A stretch of DNA of 64,000 nucleotides from Granulicella arctica (GTDB lineage: Bacteria; Acidobacteriota; Terriglobia; Terriglobales; Acidobacteriaceae): contig NZ_JACCCW010000001.1 in NCBI RefSeq assembly GCF_013410065.1, positions 62,001 through 126,000 on the forward strand. Direction: 5' to 3'. The translations under genes were made by a program, and so were the position numbers. Under the pieces are notes generated by a model that saw only the letters and a program-made list of their open reading frames with translations, was not told the origin of the DNA and made no database searches. This document shows positions 16,873-25,881 of the stretch, one piece after another (the first letter of the stretch is position 1; each line of letters starts with the position of its first letter).

Positions 16873-18333
16873 TTATGCGTTGTAGGTGGAGGAAGAAACG
16901 CGTCCTCCGCGACCCGTCCAGTTGGTATGGAAGAATTCGCCGCGGGGCTTGTCGATGCGCTCGTAGGTATGCGCACCAAAGAAATCTCGCTGCGCCTGGA
17001 GCAGGTTGGCGGGAAGCCGGGCGGTACGGTAACCGTCGTAGAAGGAGAGCGCAGTCGAGAATGCCGGCATCGGTACACCGATCTCGATGGCGTGGATGAT
17101 AGCCTTGCGCCAGTTCGCCTGATACTTGTTCAGTGCGCTGGAGAAGAAGTCGTCCATTAATAGGTTAAGCAGTTTTGGGTTCTTGTCGTACGCCGCCTTG
17201 ATATTGCCGAGGAAGGCGCTGCGGATGATGCAGCCACCACGCCACATGAGCGCGATGCCGCCCATGTTCAGGTTCCAGCCCTCGGACTTCGCGGCTTCGC
17301 GGAGCAGCATGTAGCCCTGAGCGTAACTGATCATCTTCGAGCAGTAGAGAGCGCGGCGAACATCTTCGATGAAGGCTTCCTTCTCGGAGACGGTAAGCGC
17401 CTTCTTTGGTCCTTCGAGGAACTTCGAAGCCTGCACGCGCTCGTCCTTGAGGGCGGACAGGCAACGGGCGAAGACACTCTCGCCGATAAGCGTGACGGGC
17501 ATACCGAGGTCGAGCGCCGAGATGGCGGTCCATTTGCCGGTGCCCTTTTGGCCTGCGGTGTCGAGGATCTTGTCGACGATAGGTGTGCCGTCATCGTCCT
17601 TCTTGCCGAAGATGGTGGCCGAAATCTCAATAAGATAGCTATCCAGCTCGCCCTTATTCCATTCGGTGAAGATCTTGGCGAACTCATCGGCGGATAGGCC
17701 AAGCCCATCCTTGAGGAGCTGATAAGCCTCGCAGATAAGTTGGATATCGCCATACTCAATGCCGTTGTGGACCATCTTGACATAGTGCCCGGCGCCGTTT
17801 TCACCGACCCAGTCGCAGCAGGGGGTTCCGTCCTCCACCTTAGCGGAGATGGCCTGGAAGATCTCCTTCACGTGCGGCCACGCCTCGGGACTGCCTCCCG
17901 GCATAATCGATGGCCCGAAGCGCGCTCCTTCTTCGCCGCCGGAGACTCCGGTGCCGATAAAGAGGATGCCTTTGTCGGCGAGAGCCTTCGTTCGCCGGTT
18001 CGTGTCGGTGAAGAGCGAGTTGCCGCCGTCGATAAGAATGTCGCCCTTCTCGAGGTACGGCAAGACATGGTCGATTGTCTGATCCGTGACATCTCCGGCT
18101 TTGACCATCAGCATTACGCGGCGCGGAGTCTTCAGTTGCGCGACCAACTCTTCGATCGAATGAGCTCCGACGATCTGCGTCCCCTTCGCTTCGTCGTTCA
18201 GAAACTCATCGACCTTCGACACGGTGCGGTTGAACACCGCTACCTTATATCCGTGGTCGTTCATGTTCAGCACCAGGTTCTGACCCATCACCGCCAGACC
18301 AATCAAGCCAATGTCACACGTTGCCTTGTCCAT
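16873..18333 (-). CDS. gnd: 6-phosphogluconate dehydrogenase, decarboxylating
   Basis: Oxidises 6-phosphogluconate to ribulose 5-phosphate with NADP+ in the oxidative pentose phosphate pathway. The N-terminal Rossmann motif is GLIGLAVMGQNLVLNM. The substrate loop GTGVSGGEEGARFGPSIMPGG and the catalytic segment GAGHYVKMVHNGIEYGDIQLI (Lys and Asn-Glu) are intact, as is the C-terminal signature (LPANLLQAQRDFFGAHTYER). At 486 residues it has full length for the long, dimeric type. It is a single-gene unit. Confidence 0.97.
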   Translation of the reverse strand: MDKATCDIGLIGLAVMGQNLVLNMNDHGYKVAVFNRTVSKVDEFLNDEAKGTQIVGAHSIEELVAQLKTPRRVMLMVKAGDVTDQTIDHVLPYLEKGDILIDGGNSLFTDTNRRTKALADKGILFIGTGVSGGEEGARFGPSIMPGGSPEAWPHVKEIFQAISAKVEDGTPCCDWVGENGAGHYVKMVHNGIEYGDIQLICEAYQLLKDGLGLSADEFAKIFTEWNKGELDSYLIEISATIFGKKDDDGTPIVDKILDTAGQKGTGKWTAISALDLGMPVTLIGESVFARCLSALKDERVQASKFLEGPKKALTVSEKEAFIEDVRRALYCSKMISYAQGYMLLREAAKSEGWNLNMGGIALMWRGGCIIRSAFLGNIKAAYDKNPKLLNLLMDDFFSSALNKYQANWRKAIIHAIEIGVPMPAFSTALSFYDGYRTARLPANLLQAQRDFFGAHTYERIDKPRGEFFHTNWTGRGGRVSSSTYNA

Positions 18334-18452
18334 TTATTCTCCGAAAGATGCCGATTGAGGGCCATCCGCTCCGTTTGTTTGATCTGAGCCCACTCTTGCG
18401 CGCTCTGTGCTGATCACCCTACAGATTCGACCATTTCTTTGGCAAAGAAAAA

Positions 18453-18484
18453 ATGGCCCCGCTACATTTAAGCAGCGGGGCCAT
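18453..18484 (-). terminator. Terminator after the 18.5-22 kb TonB receptor gene
   Basis: ATGGCCCCGCT (18453-18463) pairs with AGCGGGGCCAT (18474-18484); on the minus strand a T-rich tract (TTTTTTCTTTG) follows. Confidence 0.85.
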
Positions 18485-18500
18485 TCTCTTCCAGTCTTCT

Positions 18501-21500
18501 TTAGAACGTCAACCGACCACCCAGTTGAATGAGCCTGGGGAAGCCCAGCGTTCCCTGCGATGCGCCGATAGCTCCGACGCTTGCCGAGTTCGCTGTGGTG
18601 GATGTGGCATTGATGGCAATGCTTGGAGCATTGAACTCCGGCGTGTTGAACGCATTGAGAGCTTCAGCACGGAACTCGATGTGGACGCGCTGCGTTACTG
18701 TGAAGTCTTTGTTGAGCGAAAGATCCGAGTTCAGGTAACCGGGCCCGTAGCAAGGAACCGTTCTGGGCGAGTTGCCATAGCTGCCCTGCGGAGTGGAGAC
18801 AAAGGCCGCCGCGTTGAAGTAGGCACCGAGTCTGCTCTCTGGCGAGCCCGTCTTGCAAGGGGTTACCCCCGCCACAATCGTTGGCCGCTGAGCCGACTGA
18901 CCGTACGACGAGTTGTTGTTTGCCTGGGTGATCGGAAGCGGCGAACCGCTCTGAACGATCGTGATGTCGTTGAACTTCCATCCACCGACAGCAAGATTGA
19001 CCAGTCGTCCGGCGCCGCCGAAGAACGTCTTCCCGCTGCCGAAGGGCAGCTCGTAGGTCGTCGCCAAGGTGAAGCGATGCGGGATATCGTTGATCGCCCG
19101 CGAGTACTCGGGAGCGAGATTGTAGATATCCTGCGGGCCATTGTTGTTGGGATTGAGCGTGCTGGTGGCACCCCATGCATTATCCCAGTTAGAGGACCAG
19201 GTATACGCTGCAAGAACGGTAAGCCCCTTGTCGAACTGCTTCTGGAGCTTCACATCCAATGCGTTGTATCGCGACTTTCCATCGCTTACCAGATCGGTGA
19301 TCGTCGTGAAGGCGGGGAAGGGACGAAGCAGCTGGTACTGGCTGACCGTTTTGCCGCCGATCGCTCCTTTGCCACCCTTCTGGTAGTAAGGATTGGTGAC
19401 GGAGGCGTTCAGAACTCCCGCGCCCAAGGCGAGGTTGGCGTCGCTAAGCTGATTGATGTCGAGACTGTTCGAGAGATTGCGTCCATGGCCGCCGACGTAA
19501 CCGAGCTTGAAGGCGATGCCGAATGGGAATTGCTGTTGAAGATCGGCGGAGTAGGAATCGAAGCGTGGTGCCCGACGGCCCTGGTCGATTACAGAGAGTG
19601 AACTGCCGACGCCGGTCAGGTAGCCGGATGCGCTTCCGGTTGGTCCAGCAAGACCATTCGGGAAAGGATTGTTGATGCTGTTGGCTGGCAAGCCGCCACC
19701 GTTTGTTGCAACGTAGCTGTTCGTTGCAACAAATCCAGGTGCCAGGGCGGCAGAGTTACTGTAGACGAGTGGGAGGAAGAAGATGCCATAGCCTCCGCGA
19801 ATGACGGTGCCAGGAGTGAGCTCGTAGGCAAAGCCGCCGCGTGGCGAATACTTACTACCCATATCGCCGGTCTTCGTCGGATACCCGTTCTGTCCTGCAA
19901 ACTCAACGCCACCAAGGGTCTGCACGCCTGAGGTTGCCGTTAGCGGATTCGTTACCGTTCGATCGAAGCCTACGGAGTAGTGATTGCTTCGCTCGTGAAT
20001 GCCGGGCTCATACTCATAACGGAAGCCGAGATTCAGGGTGAGCTTGGGCAAAACGCGCCAGTCGTCCTGAAGATAACCAGCGTGATACTGCGTGGTGATC
20101 GCCAGCCTCGACGGGATGCTGACGGAGCCGGAGGTAGGATAACCAAGCAGCATGCTGGCAGCATCATCGCCGGTTGACGTTGACGAGTTATCAGCCGAGG
20201 TAAAGGTTGTGTCGAAGGCGTATGTACCGCTTGCATTCGACAAGCTGGTGTAGGTCAAACTGATAGCACGAAAGACATAGCCAGCTTTTACGCTGTGCTT
20301 TCCGAGACTCTTGGCTATACCGGTTACGAAGTTACGGGAGAAGTAGGCTGCGGGACCCGAGTTAGAGGTTCCCTCATACGCCAGGTTCGTCGCGCTCGAG
20401 GTGGTGATCGCCGGGAAGCCGGTCTTCTTCAATGCGCTCACGTAGGATGTGGGGAGACCAAGCGTTGTCTGGTCGAAGCCCTGGCTGATGTCCAGCGTGT
20501 TGTTGGGGAAGCGATTGAATCCGAAGCCGACCGTGAGAATCGTCGTAGGGTTCAAGGTGATCGTGTTCTGAATACCAACCGCATCGACCTTCCGATAAAG
20601 AAGATACGAAGAGGAGCTGCCTGCCTGGGTCGTCAACGCATTGCCGCCTGGCTCCTTACTGCCATAGTGCATATAGTAGAAATCCGCGGCCCACTTGCTG
20701 CCGAACTCATGATCGAGCTTTCCTACGAATTCATCCGCTCGGTCGCCGAGAGTATCACCACCATTGAAGTTCGCGATACCGTAACCTGAATTCGAGGTAT
20801 TCGGTGTGGGATATGCGTTGATAAGTCCCTGGCCGACGACGCTAATCTGGTTTGTCGGAATGATCCCATTGACAAAGGCCTTGCGTTGGACAACCTGCTT
20901 ACCCGCAGAGTTCGTGACTGTCGTACTGGTTGTCGGATCGAAGATGCAGCGTCCCGAAATGCAGTTTCCGTTGGCGTCGGTGATGCCACCAAGGTCGGAG
21001 AAGTTGCCACCGCGCTCAGCCACTGTAGGAACCGCGAAGGACACAGCCGAGGTGAGTGGTGAACGCTGCCGATAGCCCTCTTCCGTCAACCAGAAGAAGG
21101 TCTTGTCTTTACCTCCGAGAATATGAGGGAGCGGGACCGGGCCGCCGATCGCGCCAACATAGCTATAAAATGTGGCCGCGCCACGAGGTGTCGTCGGTTG
21201 CGTTACGCCATTCGAGGTATATGGAGTTCGGTTATTAAAGAAGAGGTTGGCACCCCAGTTCGTCTGCCGTGTCTCCCCTTGCAGTACGCCATGCAAAGTG
21301 CTCGATCCAGAATGAAGTGTGGTGTTGAACATGCCGCCACTCGTGCGACCAATCTCCGCGTCATACGTGTTTGCCTGAATCTTGACTTCCTGTACTGCTT
21401 CGATCGAAGGAATAATGACAGCACGATTGCTGAAGTCCGTAATCGGAATACCATCGACCGAATAGTTATTGGAACTCAGTGGCGCTCCAGCGATGGAGAT

Positions 21501-22055
21501 CGTCGAAGAGCCGCTCTGATCCTGGAAGCGCACAAAACGGGGATCGCCAACGGGAGTCACACTGTTATCGAGCTTGGAAAAAAGAAAAGGGTTACGGCCT
21601 GGATTGGGTAGGTTCTGTAGCTTCTGCGAATCGATAAGCTGGCCGTTGTAGGATGTACCGCTATTGACGATCGGCTCAGACGCTGTCACTTCAACAGTCT
21701 GACTGGAAGAGCCGATTGTCAGTGTCATATCCACAGGGATGGTATTTCCTGAATCCACCACGATGCCCTTGTGGGTCAACTGACTGAAACCGTCAGCCAC
21801 GGACGTCACGGTGTATGTTCCTGGATCAACTGCGCTGAAAGAATATTCGCCTGCGGCATTGCTGATCGTCGTACGCGTGATGTGCGTCGCCTCGGAGGTC
21901 AGGCTCACCTGTGCCTTGGCAATTATTGCGCCTTGCGCATCAGCAACAATTCCACGGACGGCGCCATAGTTCGACTGGGCTTTCATCGTGGAAACCATCG
22001 CGATCAGTACAACTAACATGAGCAAGCTGCAAAGCTTCTTATTCGTCAAGAACAC
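18501..22055 (-). CDS. Oar-like TonB-dependent receptor with carboxypeptidase-regulatory domain
   Basis: 1184 residues. A signal peptide (LCSLLMLVVLIAMVSTMKAQ) precedes a carboxypeptidase-regulatory beta-sandwich (about 30-110: GAVRGIVADAQGAIIAKAQV, GEYSFSAVDPGTYTVTS). A plug domain and a long beta-barrel follow, ending in LIQLGGRLTF with the terminal Phe used for outer-membrane insertion. This architecture is the acidobacterial Oar-like family, usually assigned to uptake of large organic molecules; the substrate is unknown. The GTG at 22055 is used as start; GGAGG lies rather far (12 bases) upstream, so TTG 22049 is also possible. It is divergent from the exported aminotransferase gene. Confidence 0.93.
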   Translation of the reverse strand: MFLTNKKLCSLLMLVVLIAMVSTMKAQSNYGAVRGIVADAQGAIIAKAQVSLTSEATHITRTTISNAAGEYSFSAVDPGTYTVTSVADGFSQLTHKGIVVDSGNTIPVDMTLTIGSSSQTVEVTASEPIVNSGTSYNGQLIDSQKLQNLPNPGRNPFLFSKLDNSVTPVGDPRFVRFQDQSGSSTISIAGAPLSSNNYSVDGIPITDFSNRAVIIPSIEAVQEVKIQANTYDAEIGRTSGGMFNTTLHSGSSTLHGVLQGETRQTNWGANLFFNNRTPYTSNGVTQPTTPRGAATFYSYVGAIGGPVPLPHILGGKDKTFFWLTEEGYRQRSPLTSAVSFAVPTVAERGGNFSDLGGITDANGNCISGRCIFDPTTSTTVTNSAGKQVVQRKAFVNGIIPTNQISVVGQGLINAYPTPNTSNSGYGIANFNGGDTLGDRADEFVGKLDHEFGSKWAADFYYMHYGSKEPGGNALTTQAGSSSSYLLYRKVDAVGIQNTITLNPTTILTVGFGFNRFPNNTLDISQGFDQTTLGLPTSYVSALKKTGFPAITTSSATNLAYEGTSNSGPAAYFSRNFVTGIAKSLGKHSVKAGYVFRAISLTYTSLSNASGTYAFDTTFTSADNSSTSTGDDAASMLLGYPTSGSVSIPSRLAITTQYHAGYLQDDWRVLPKLTLNLGFRYEYEPGIHERSNHYSVGFDRTVTNPLTATSGVQTLGGVEFAGQNGYPTKTGDMGSKYSPRGGFAYELTPGTVIRGGYGIFFLPLVYSNSAALAPGFVATNSYVATNGGGLPANSINNPFPNGLAGPTGSASGYLTGVGSSLSVIDQGRRAPRFDSYSADLQQQFPFGIAFKLGYVGGHGRNLSNSLDINQLSDANLALGAGVLNASVTNPYYQKGGKGAIGGKTVSQYQLLRPFPAFTTITDLVSDGKSRYNALDVKLQKQFDKGLTVLAAYTWSSNWDNAWGATSTLNPNNNGPQDIYNLAPEYSRAINDIPHRFTLATTYELPFGSGKTFFGGAGRLVNLAVGGWKFNDITIVQSGSPLPITQANNNSSYGQSAQRPTIVAGVTPCKTGSPESRLGAYFNAAAFVSTPQGSYGNSPRTVPCYGPGYLNSDLSLNKDFTVTQRVHIEFRAEALNAFNTPEFNAPSIAINATSTTANSASVGAIGASQGTLGFPRLIQLGGRLTF

Positions 22056-22717
22056 TATTTTGAACCCTCCGGAAGTTGAAACATCGTTACGATTGCAGAG
22101 ACACTCTTATCCACGTACCTGCTGTGTGGAATGCAGGCATCGGGTGAGAATTTACGAATGCTATTTACCGGAGAGACAGATCTGGCCTAGGTCGGCATAG
22201 CGCTTACCATGTCGACAGGCAGATACACTTCACCTTCGGCTAACTCAATTTCAGTGAAAAATCTGTTTTTGAAGCTGCTTACTTTAGATTCCGCCTTCCG
22301 ACAATTCCTGCCGAAGTTAAAGCGAATCGCTAAGTCTACGAGATGTCCATGACATCAAAAAAGGCTGGGCATACTGCAAAACAGCAACTACGGGAAGATC
22401 TAAATACACTTCTGGTTAAGAGCCGCTGATGTTGCGAAGCTCATTTACGAGAGTAATTGCTTGTTTAGTAATGAATTTGAGGTTAGCTAAGGATGAACAT
22501 GGTGTCAACCGGAAACTCATACGACTTAGCTCATTTCCTTATTTGATTATTTTTTTAAAGAGCCTGCACTGAAAGAAAAATTGAATTTCCCCATTCGACA
22601 AATTGAGGTAGAGTAAAGCCACTGTTCCCCGAATAAATCTATATCGCTATCTTTACGCGCCTACGTCCAAGTTGTATTCGATTCATACCTTTCGTATCGC
22701 CATAGGAGCTTCTCACC
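22056..22717. other. Intergenic region between divergent genes
   Basis: 662 bp without a supported gene. It separates the TonB receptor (minus) from the aminotransferase (plus) and must hold both promoters. It is more AT-rich towards 22,500-22,620. No clear operator, repeat or RNA was recognised. Confidence 0.6.
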
Positions 22718-23932
22718 ATGCAATCTTCGAAGATCGCCAGCGCCGTCTCTCGTCGCTCTTTCATGCGCCTGGCAGGCGTCGCTGCTTCCATGCCCATTTT
22801 CACGGAAGCACACTTTGCCTATGCGGCTCTCCAATCCGCTCCGGCCGCAGCCACGGCGCGCCGTACCCGGCCCGCTATGCCAGCCGATGCAGTGCTCATC
22901 AATGCGAACGAAAACCCTCTGGGCCCATGTACAGCGGCCTGCGAAGCCATCGCAGCCATCGCACATAAGGGCGGCCGTTACGACATCGACGGCGAGACCG
23001 CCAAACTTACAACTACCTTTGCCAAGCAGAACGGATTGAAAGAGGACTACATCTCCGTCTACGCCGGCTCTTCTGAACCACTACACTTCACCGTTCTCGC
23101 CTTCACCTCGCCTACCCGCGGCTTTGTCACTGCCGATCCCTCTTATGAAGCAGGAATGCGCGCCGCAATGATTGCCAAGGCGAAGATCTCCAAGATTCCT
23201 CTCAAGGCTGACTACTCCCACGATGTGAAAGCGATGGTTGCCGCAGATCCGAACGCCGGCGTGATCTACATCTGCAACCCGAACAATCCCACGGGGACCC
23301 TCACGACAAAAGAGGATATTATCTACGCTCTCGAGAACAAGCCCAAGGGCTCGATTCTCCTGGTCGACGAAGCGTACATTCATCTTTCAGATGCGCCGAA
23401 TGTGCTTGACCTTGTTGCCGCTGACAAGGATCTCATTGTGCTGCGCACCTTCTCGAAGGTATATGGCATGGCTGGTATCCGTTGCGGCTTCGCGGTGGGA
23501 CGTCCCGACCTACTCGCCAAGCTCCAGCCCTTTGGCCAAAACGCGATGCCCATCACTGGATCCGCTGCGGCTAACGTCAGCCTGCTCGATCCGGAACTCG
23601 TCCCGATACGCCGTAAAATTATTGCTGATACGCGCAACGACACCTTCGAGTTCCTGAAGGCAAACAACTACAAGTACATCCCATCACACTCCAACTGCTT
23701 CATGATCGACACCGGCCGCAACGGCCAGCAGGTCATCGCGGCCATGCGTGAAAAGAACGTCTTCATCGGCCGAACGTGGCCCATCTGGCCGAACGTTGTT
23801 CGCGTCAGCGTCGGCACACCTGCCGAGATGGCGAAGTTCAAAACGGCCTTCAAGGAGGTCATGGACGCACCACCGACCACAGCGTCGGGCCACGATCCTC
23901 TTGCCAATATTGCCTTCCCTCAACTCTCCTAG
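22718..23932 (+). CDS. Tat-exported HisC-like PLP aminotransferase
   Basis: 404 residues with a twin-arginine signal (SRRSFMRLAGVAASMPIF), so the enzyme is predicted to fold with its cofactor and cross to the periplasm. The fold is class I/II aminotransferase of the histidinol-phosphate type: NANENPLGP near 62-70, NPNNPTG at 187-193, DEAY at 217-220, Lys247 in the SKVYGMAGIR motif as the PLP lysine, and Arg255. Biosynthetic HisC is cytoplasmic and lacks an export signal, so this one is more likely to act on external amino acids. It stands just upstream of an exported dipeptidase, separated by a strong terminator. Confidence 0.92.
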   Translation: MQSSKIASAVSRRSFMRLAGVAASMPIFTEAHFAYAALQSAPAAATARRTRPAMPADAVLINANENPLGPCTAACEAIAAIAHKGGRYDIDGETAKLTTTFAKQNGLKEDYISVYAGSSEPLHFTVLAFTSPTRGFVTADPSYEAGMRAAMIAKAKISKIPLKADYSHDVKAMVAADPNAGVIYICNPNNPTGTLTTKEDIIYALENKPKGSILLVDEAYIHLSDAPNVLDLVAADKDLIVLRTFSKVYGMAGIRCGFAVGRPDLLAKLQPFGQNAMPITGSAAANVSLLDPELVPIRRKIIADTRNDTFEFLKANNYKYIPSHSNCFMIDTGRNGQQVIAAMREKNVFIGRTWPIWPNVVRVSVGTPAEMAKFKTAFKEVMDAPPTTASGHDPLANIAFPQLS

Positions 23933-23948
23933 TCATCTGAAACACACC

Positions 23949-23985
23949 GGCCCCGGCAGATTTCCTGCCGGGGCCTTATTCTTTT
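23949..23985 (+). terminator. Terminator after the aminotransferase gene
   Basis: GGCCCCGGCAG (23949-23959), loop ATTTC, CTGCCGGGGCC (23965-23975), then TTATTCTTTT. Confidence 0.92.
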
Positions 23986-24012
23986 AGAAAGCTTTCCAGG
24001 AAAGGAAATCTC

Positions 24013-25278
24013 GTGTCATCTTTCATTCGTACCCTTGGGACCCTGAGCGTTCTATCTGTATTGCCCCTCGCTGCGCAAAGCCCCCGCTCCAAACCGGTCA
24101 CAGACGCTGAGGTCGCCCGCATTACGCGCGAGGCCATCCTGATTGACACCCACGATGACGTTCCCTCGAAGACAGTCGACGGCTATGATATCGCTACAGC
24201 AAACAAAAGTGGCCAAACAGATCTTCCGCGCATGAAAGGATTTCTTGGCGCAGAGTTTTTTGCTGTTTTCGTCGACGCCTCCTACGTTAAGGACAACCAC
24301 TCCGCGAATCGTACTCTACAGATGATCGATACCGTCCGCACCGATGTCATCGCCGCGCATCCCAACGAGTTCGTGTTTGCCACCACAGCGGATGATATCG
24401 TCCGCGCACACAAGCAGCATAAGATAGCGGCTCTCATGGGAATAGAAGGTGGCCACGCAATCGAGGACTCGCTGCGCCTGCTGCGCGATTACTATGCTCT
24501 CGGCATACGCTACATGACGCTCACCCACTTCAACACCAATAGCTGGGCTGACTCACAGGGTGATTTTAGCGATACTACGGTGGTCCATCACAATGGCCTT
24601 ACTCCCTTTGGGAAGGATGTTGTCCGCGAGATGAATCGTCTCGGCATGATGGTTGACATCTCTCACACCGCTGACAAAACCTTTTATGACGCACTCGAAG
24701 TGTCGACCGCACCTATTATCGCCTCACACTCGAGCTGCCGCGCTGTGTCCGACAATACCCGCAACATGACGGACGACATGCTCAAAGCGCTTGCAGCCAA
24801 AGGTGGCACGGTGCAGATCAACTTCGACTGCGCCTACCTTTCGCAACGCTACTCCGATGTCTCCAAGCCCATCATGGTCGAGCTCCGCCCACGCTTTCAC
24901 GAAGCGATGAAGATCGAAGACCCCGTTGCCCGCGAAGCAGCCATGGACAAGCTCGAAGCAGAAGCTAACGCGAAGATTCCGCCCGCCACTCTTGTTGATG
25001 TCGTCGCCCAGATCGACCATGCGGTGAAGATTGCCGGTATTGATCACGTCGGCATCGGCACTGATTTTGACGGCGTAGGTTGCGTTCCTGCTGAACTTGG
25101 TTCCTACGATAAATTCCCTGCCCTGACCCGCGCTCTGCTCGAAAAAGGGTATACCGCTTCGGATATAAAAAAGATCTATGGCGGCAATCTTCTCCGTGTC
25201 ATGCGAGCTGTGGAACAGCGTGCCCGCGAACTCAAATCCACTACGGCCATCGAGACCACTATTGCCACCGCAAAGTAG
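24013..25278 (+). CDS. Exported membrane-dipeptidase family protein (M19)
   Basis: 421 residues with a Sec signal (TLGTLSVLSVLPLAAQ). It is a renal-dipeptidase-like zinc amidohydrolase: DTHDDV gives the first metal ligands (H47, D49). GIEGGHAIEDSL carries the bridging Glu. VDISHTADKTF and ASHSSCRAV hold the later His ligands, and HVGIGTDFDGV the Asp. The expected activity is cleavage of dipeptides, including some with a D-residue, in the periplasm. It lies between the exported aminotransferase and the exported RidA and amine oxidase. GTG at 24013 is the start used, seven bases after AAAGGAAA. Confidence 0.93.
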   Translation: MSSFIRTLGTLSVLSVLPLAAQSPRSKPVTDAEVARITREAILIDTHDDVPSKTVDGYDIATANKSGQTDLPRMKGFLGAEFFAVFVDASYVKDNHSANRTLQMIDTVRTDVIAAHPNEFVFATTADDIVRAHKQHKIAALMGIEGGHAIEDSLRLLRDYYALGIRYMTLTHFNTNSWADSQGDFSDTTVVHHNGLTPFGKDVVREMNRLGMMVDISHTADKTFYDALEVSTAPIIASHSSCRAVSDNTRNMTDDMLKALAAKGGTVQINFDCAYLSQRYSDVSKPIMVELRPRFHEAMKIEDPVAREAAMDKLEAEANAKIPPATLVDVVAQIDHAVKIAGIDHVGIGTDFDGVGCVPAELGSYDKFPALTRALLEKGYTASDIKKIYGGNLLRVMRAVEQRARELKSTTAIETTIATAK

Positions 25279-25290
25279 CGTCAGAGAATC

Positions 25291-25320
25291 AATAAGAGGC
25301 TCCCTGGGGAGCCTCTTATT
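25291..25320. terminator. Bidirectional terminator between dipeptidase and RidA genes
   Basis: AATAAGAGGCTCC (25291-25303) and its exact complement (25308-25320) around CTGG. A/T-rich arm ends give a U-tract in both directions, fitting the convergent genes. Confidence 0.9.
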
Positions 25321-25336
25321 CTTGCTTTCGAAACGA

Positions 25337-25816
25337 CTACTTGCTCTTTACTGCGATCACTTCAATCTCCAGCAACGCCCAGGGTGCCGCGAGAGCCGCA
25401 ACCTGAAACGCTGAGCGAGCTGGCTTATTTGGCTGGTCCGCGGTTCCGAAGAATTTCACGTACTCCGACTGCATCCCTGCGAAGTCCAGCTTGCCCGTCT
25501 TCGGGTCCGGTCCCAGAAACACGGTCATCTTCACTACATCTTTTGTGTCCAGGCCCTGCTCCTTCAAAGCTGCCTGGATCTTCGCAAAGACGCTTGCCGC
25601 CTGCGTCTTCGTGTCTCCGTACTCAGCAGGCGTGCCCTTCGCCGCATCTGCTGGCGTAACTGGCGAAGCAAGCTGTCCGCTCAGATAGTAAGTATCACCC
25701 GCCCAGACACCGGTTGCGATCGGCGATTTCTCCGACTGGATATGCTTCACCACAACTTGTGCCTGCAACGCGCCTGCTAGCATCGTTACTGCTACTGCCA
25801 TCCAAATCCGCTTCAT
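25337..25816 (-). CDS. Exported RidA/YjgF-family protein
   Basis: 159 residues with a Sec signal peptide (MKRIWMAVAVTMLAGALQAQ) and GGAG seven bases upstream. RidA enzymes hydrolyse reactive enamine/imine intermediates to keto acids and ammonia. The catalytic Arg is present in PARSAFQVAAL and the conserved Glu in LLEIEVIAV, so it should be active. Cytosolic RidA is about 130 residues; the extra length here is the signal peptide. The next gene downstream on its strand is none, but its immediate upstream neighbour is a Tat-exported amine oxidase (66-bp gap, same strand), whose product would be an imine, a natural RidA substrate. Confidence 0.93.
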   Translation of the reverse strand: MKRIWMAVAVTMLAGALQAQVVVKHIQSEKSPIATGVWAGDTYYLSGQLASPVTPADAAKGTPAEYGDTKTQAASVFAKIQAALKEQGLDTKDVVKMTVFLGPDPKTGKLDFAGMQSEYVKFFGTADQPNKPARSAFQVAALAAPWALLEIEVIAVKSK

Positions 25817-25881
25817 TCAAATTCTCCATTCCGGTTGAAAGATCAAGGAAATAAAGTAACTATTTTAGTTACATAATAAAT

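Noticed and set aside
18453..19601. Open plus-strand frame of 382 codons over the TonB receptor gene
   Set aside because: Antisense to a well-supported receptor gene and shows no recognisable protein features.
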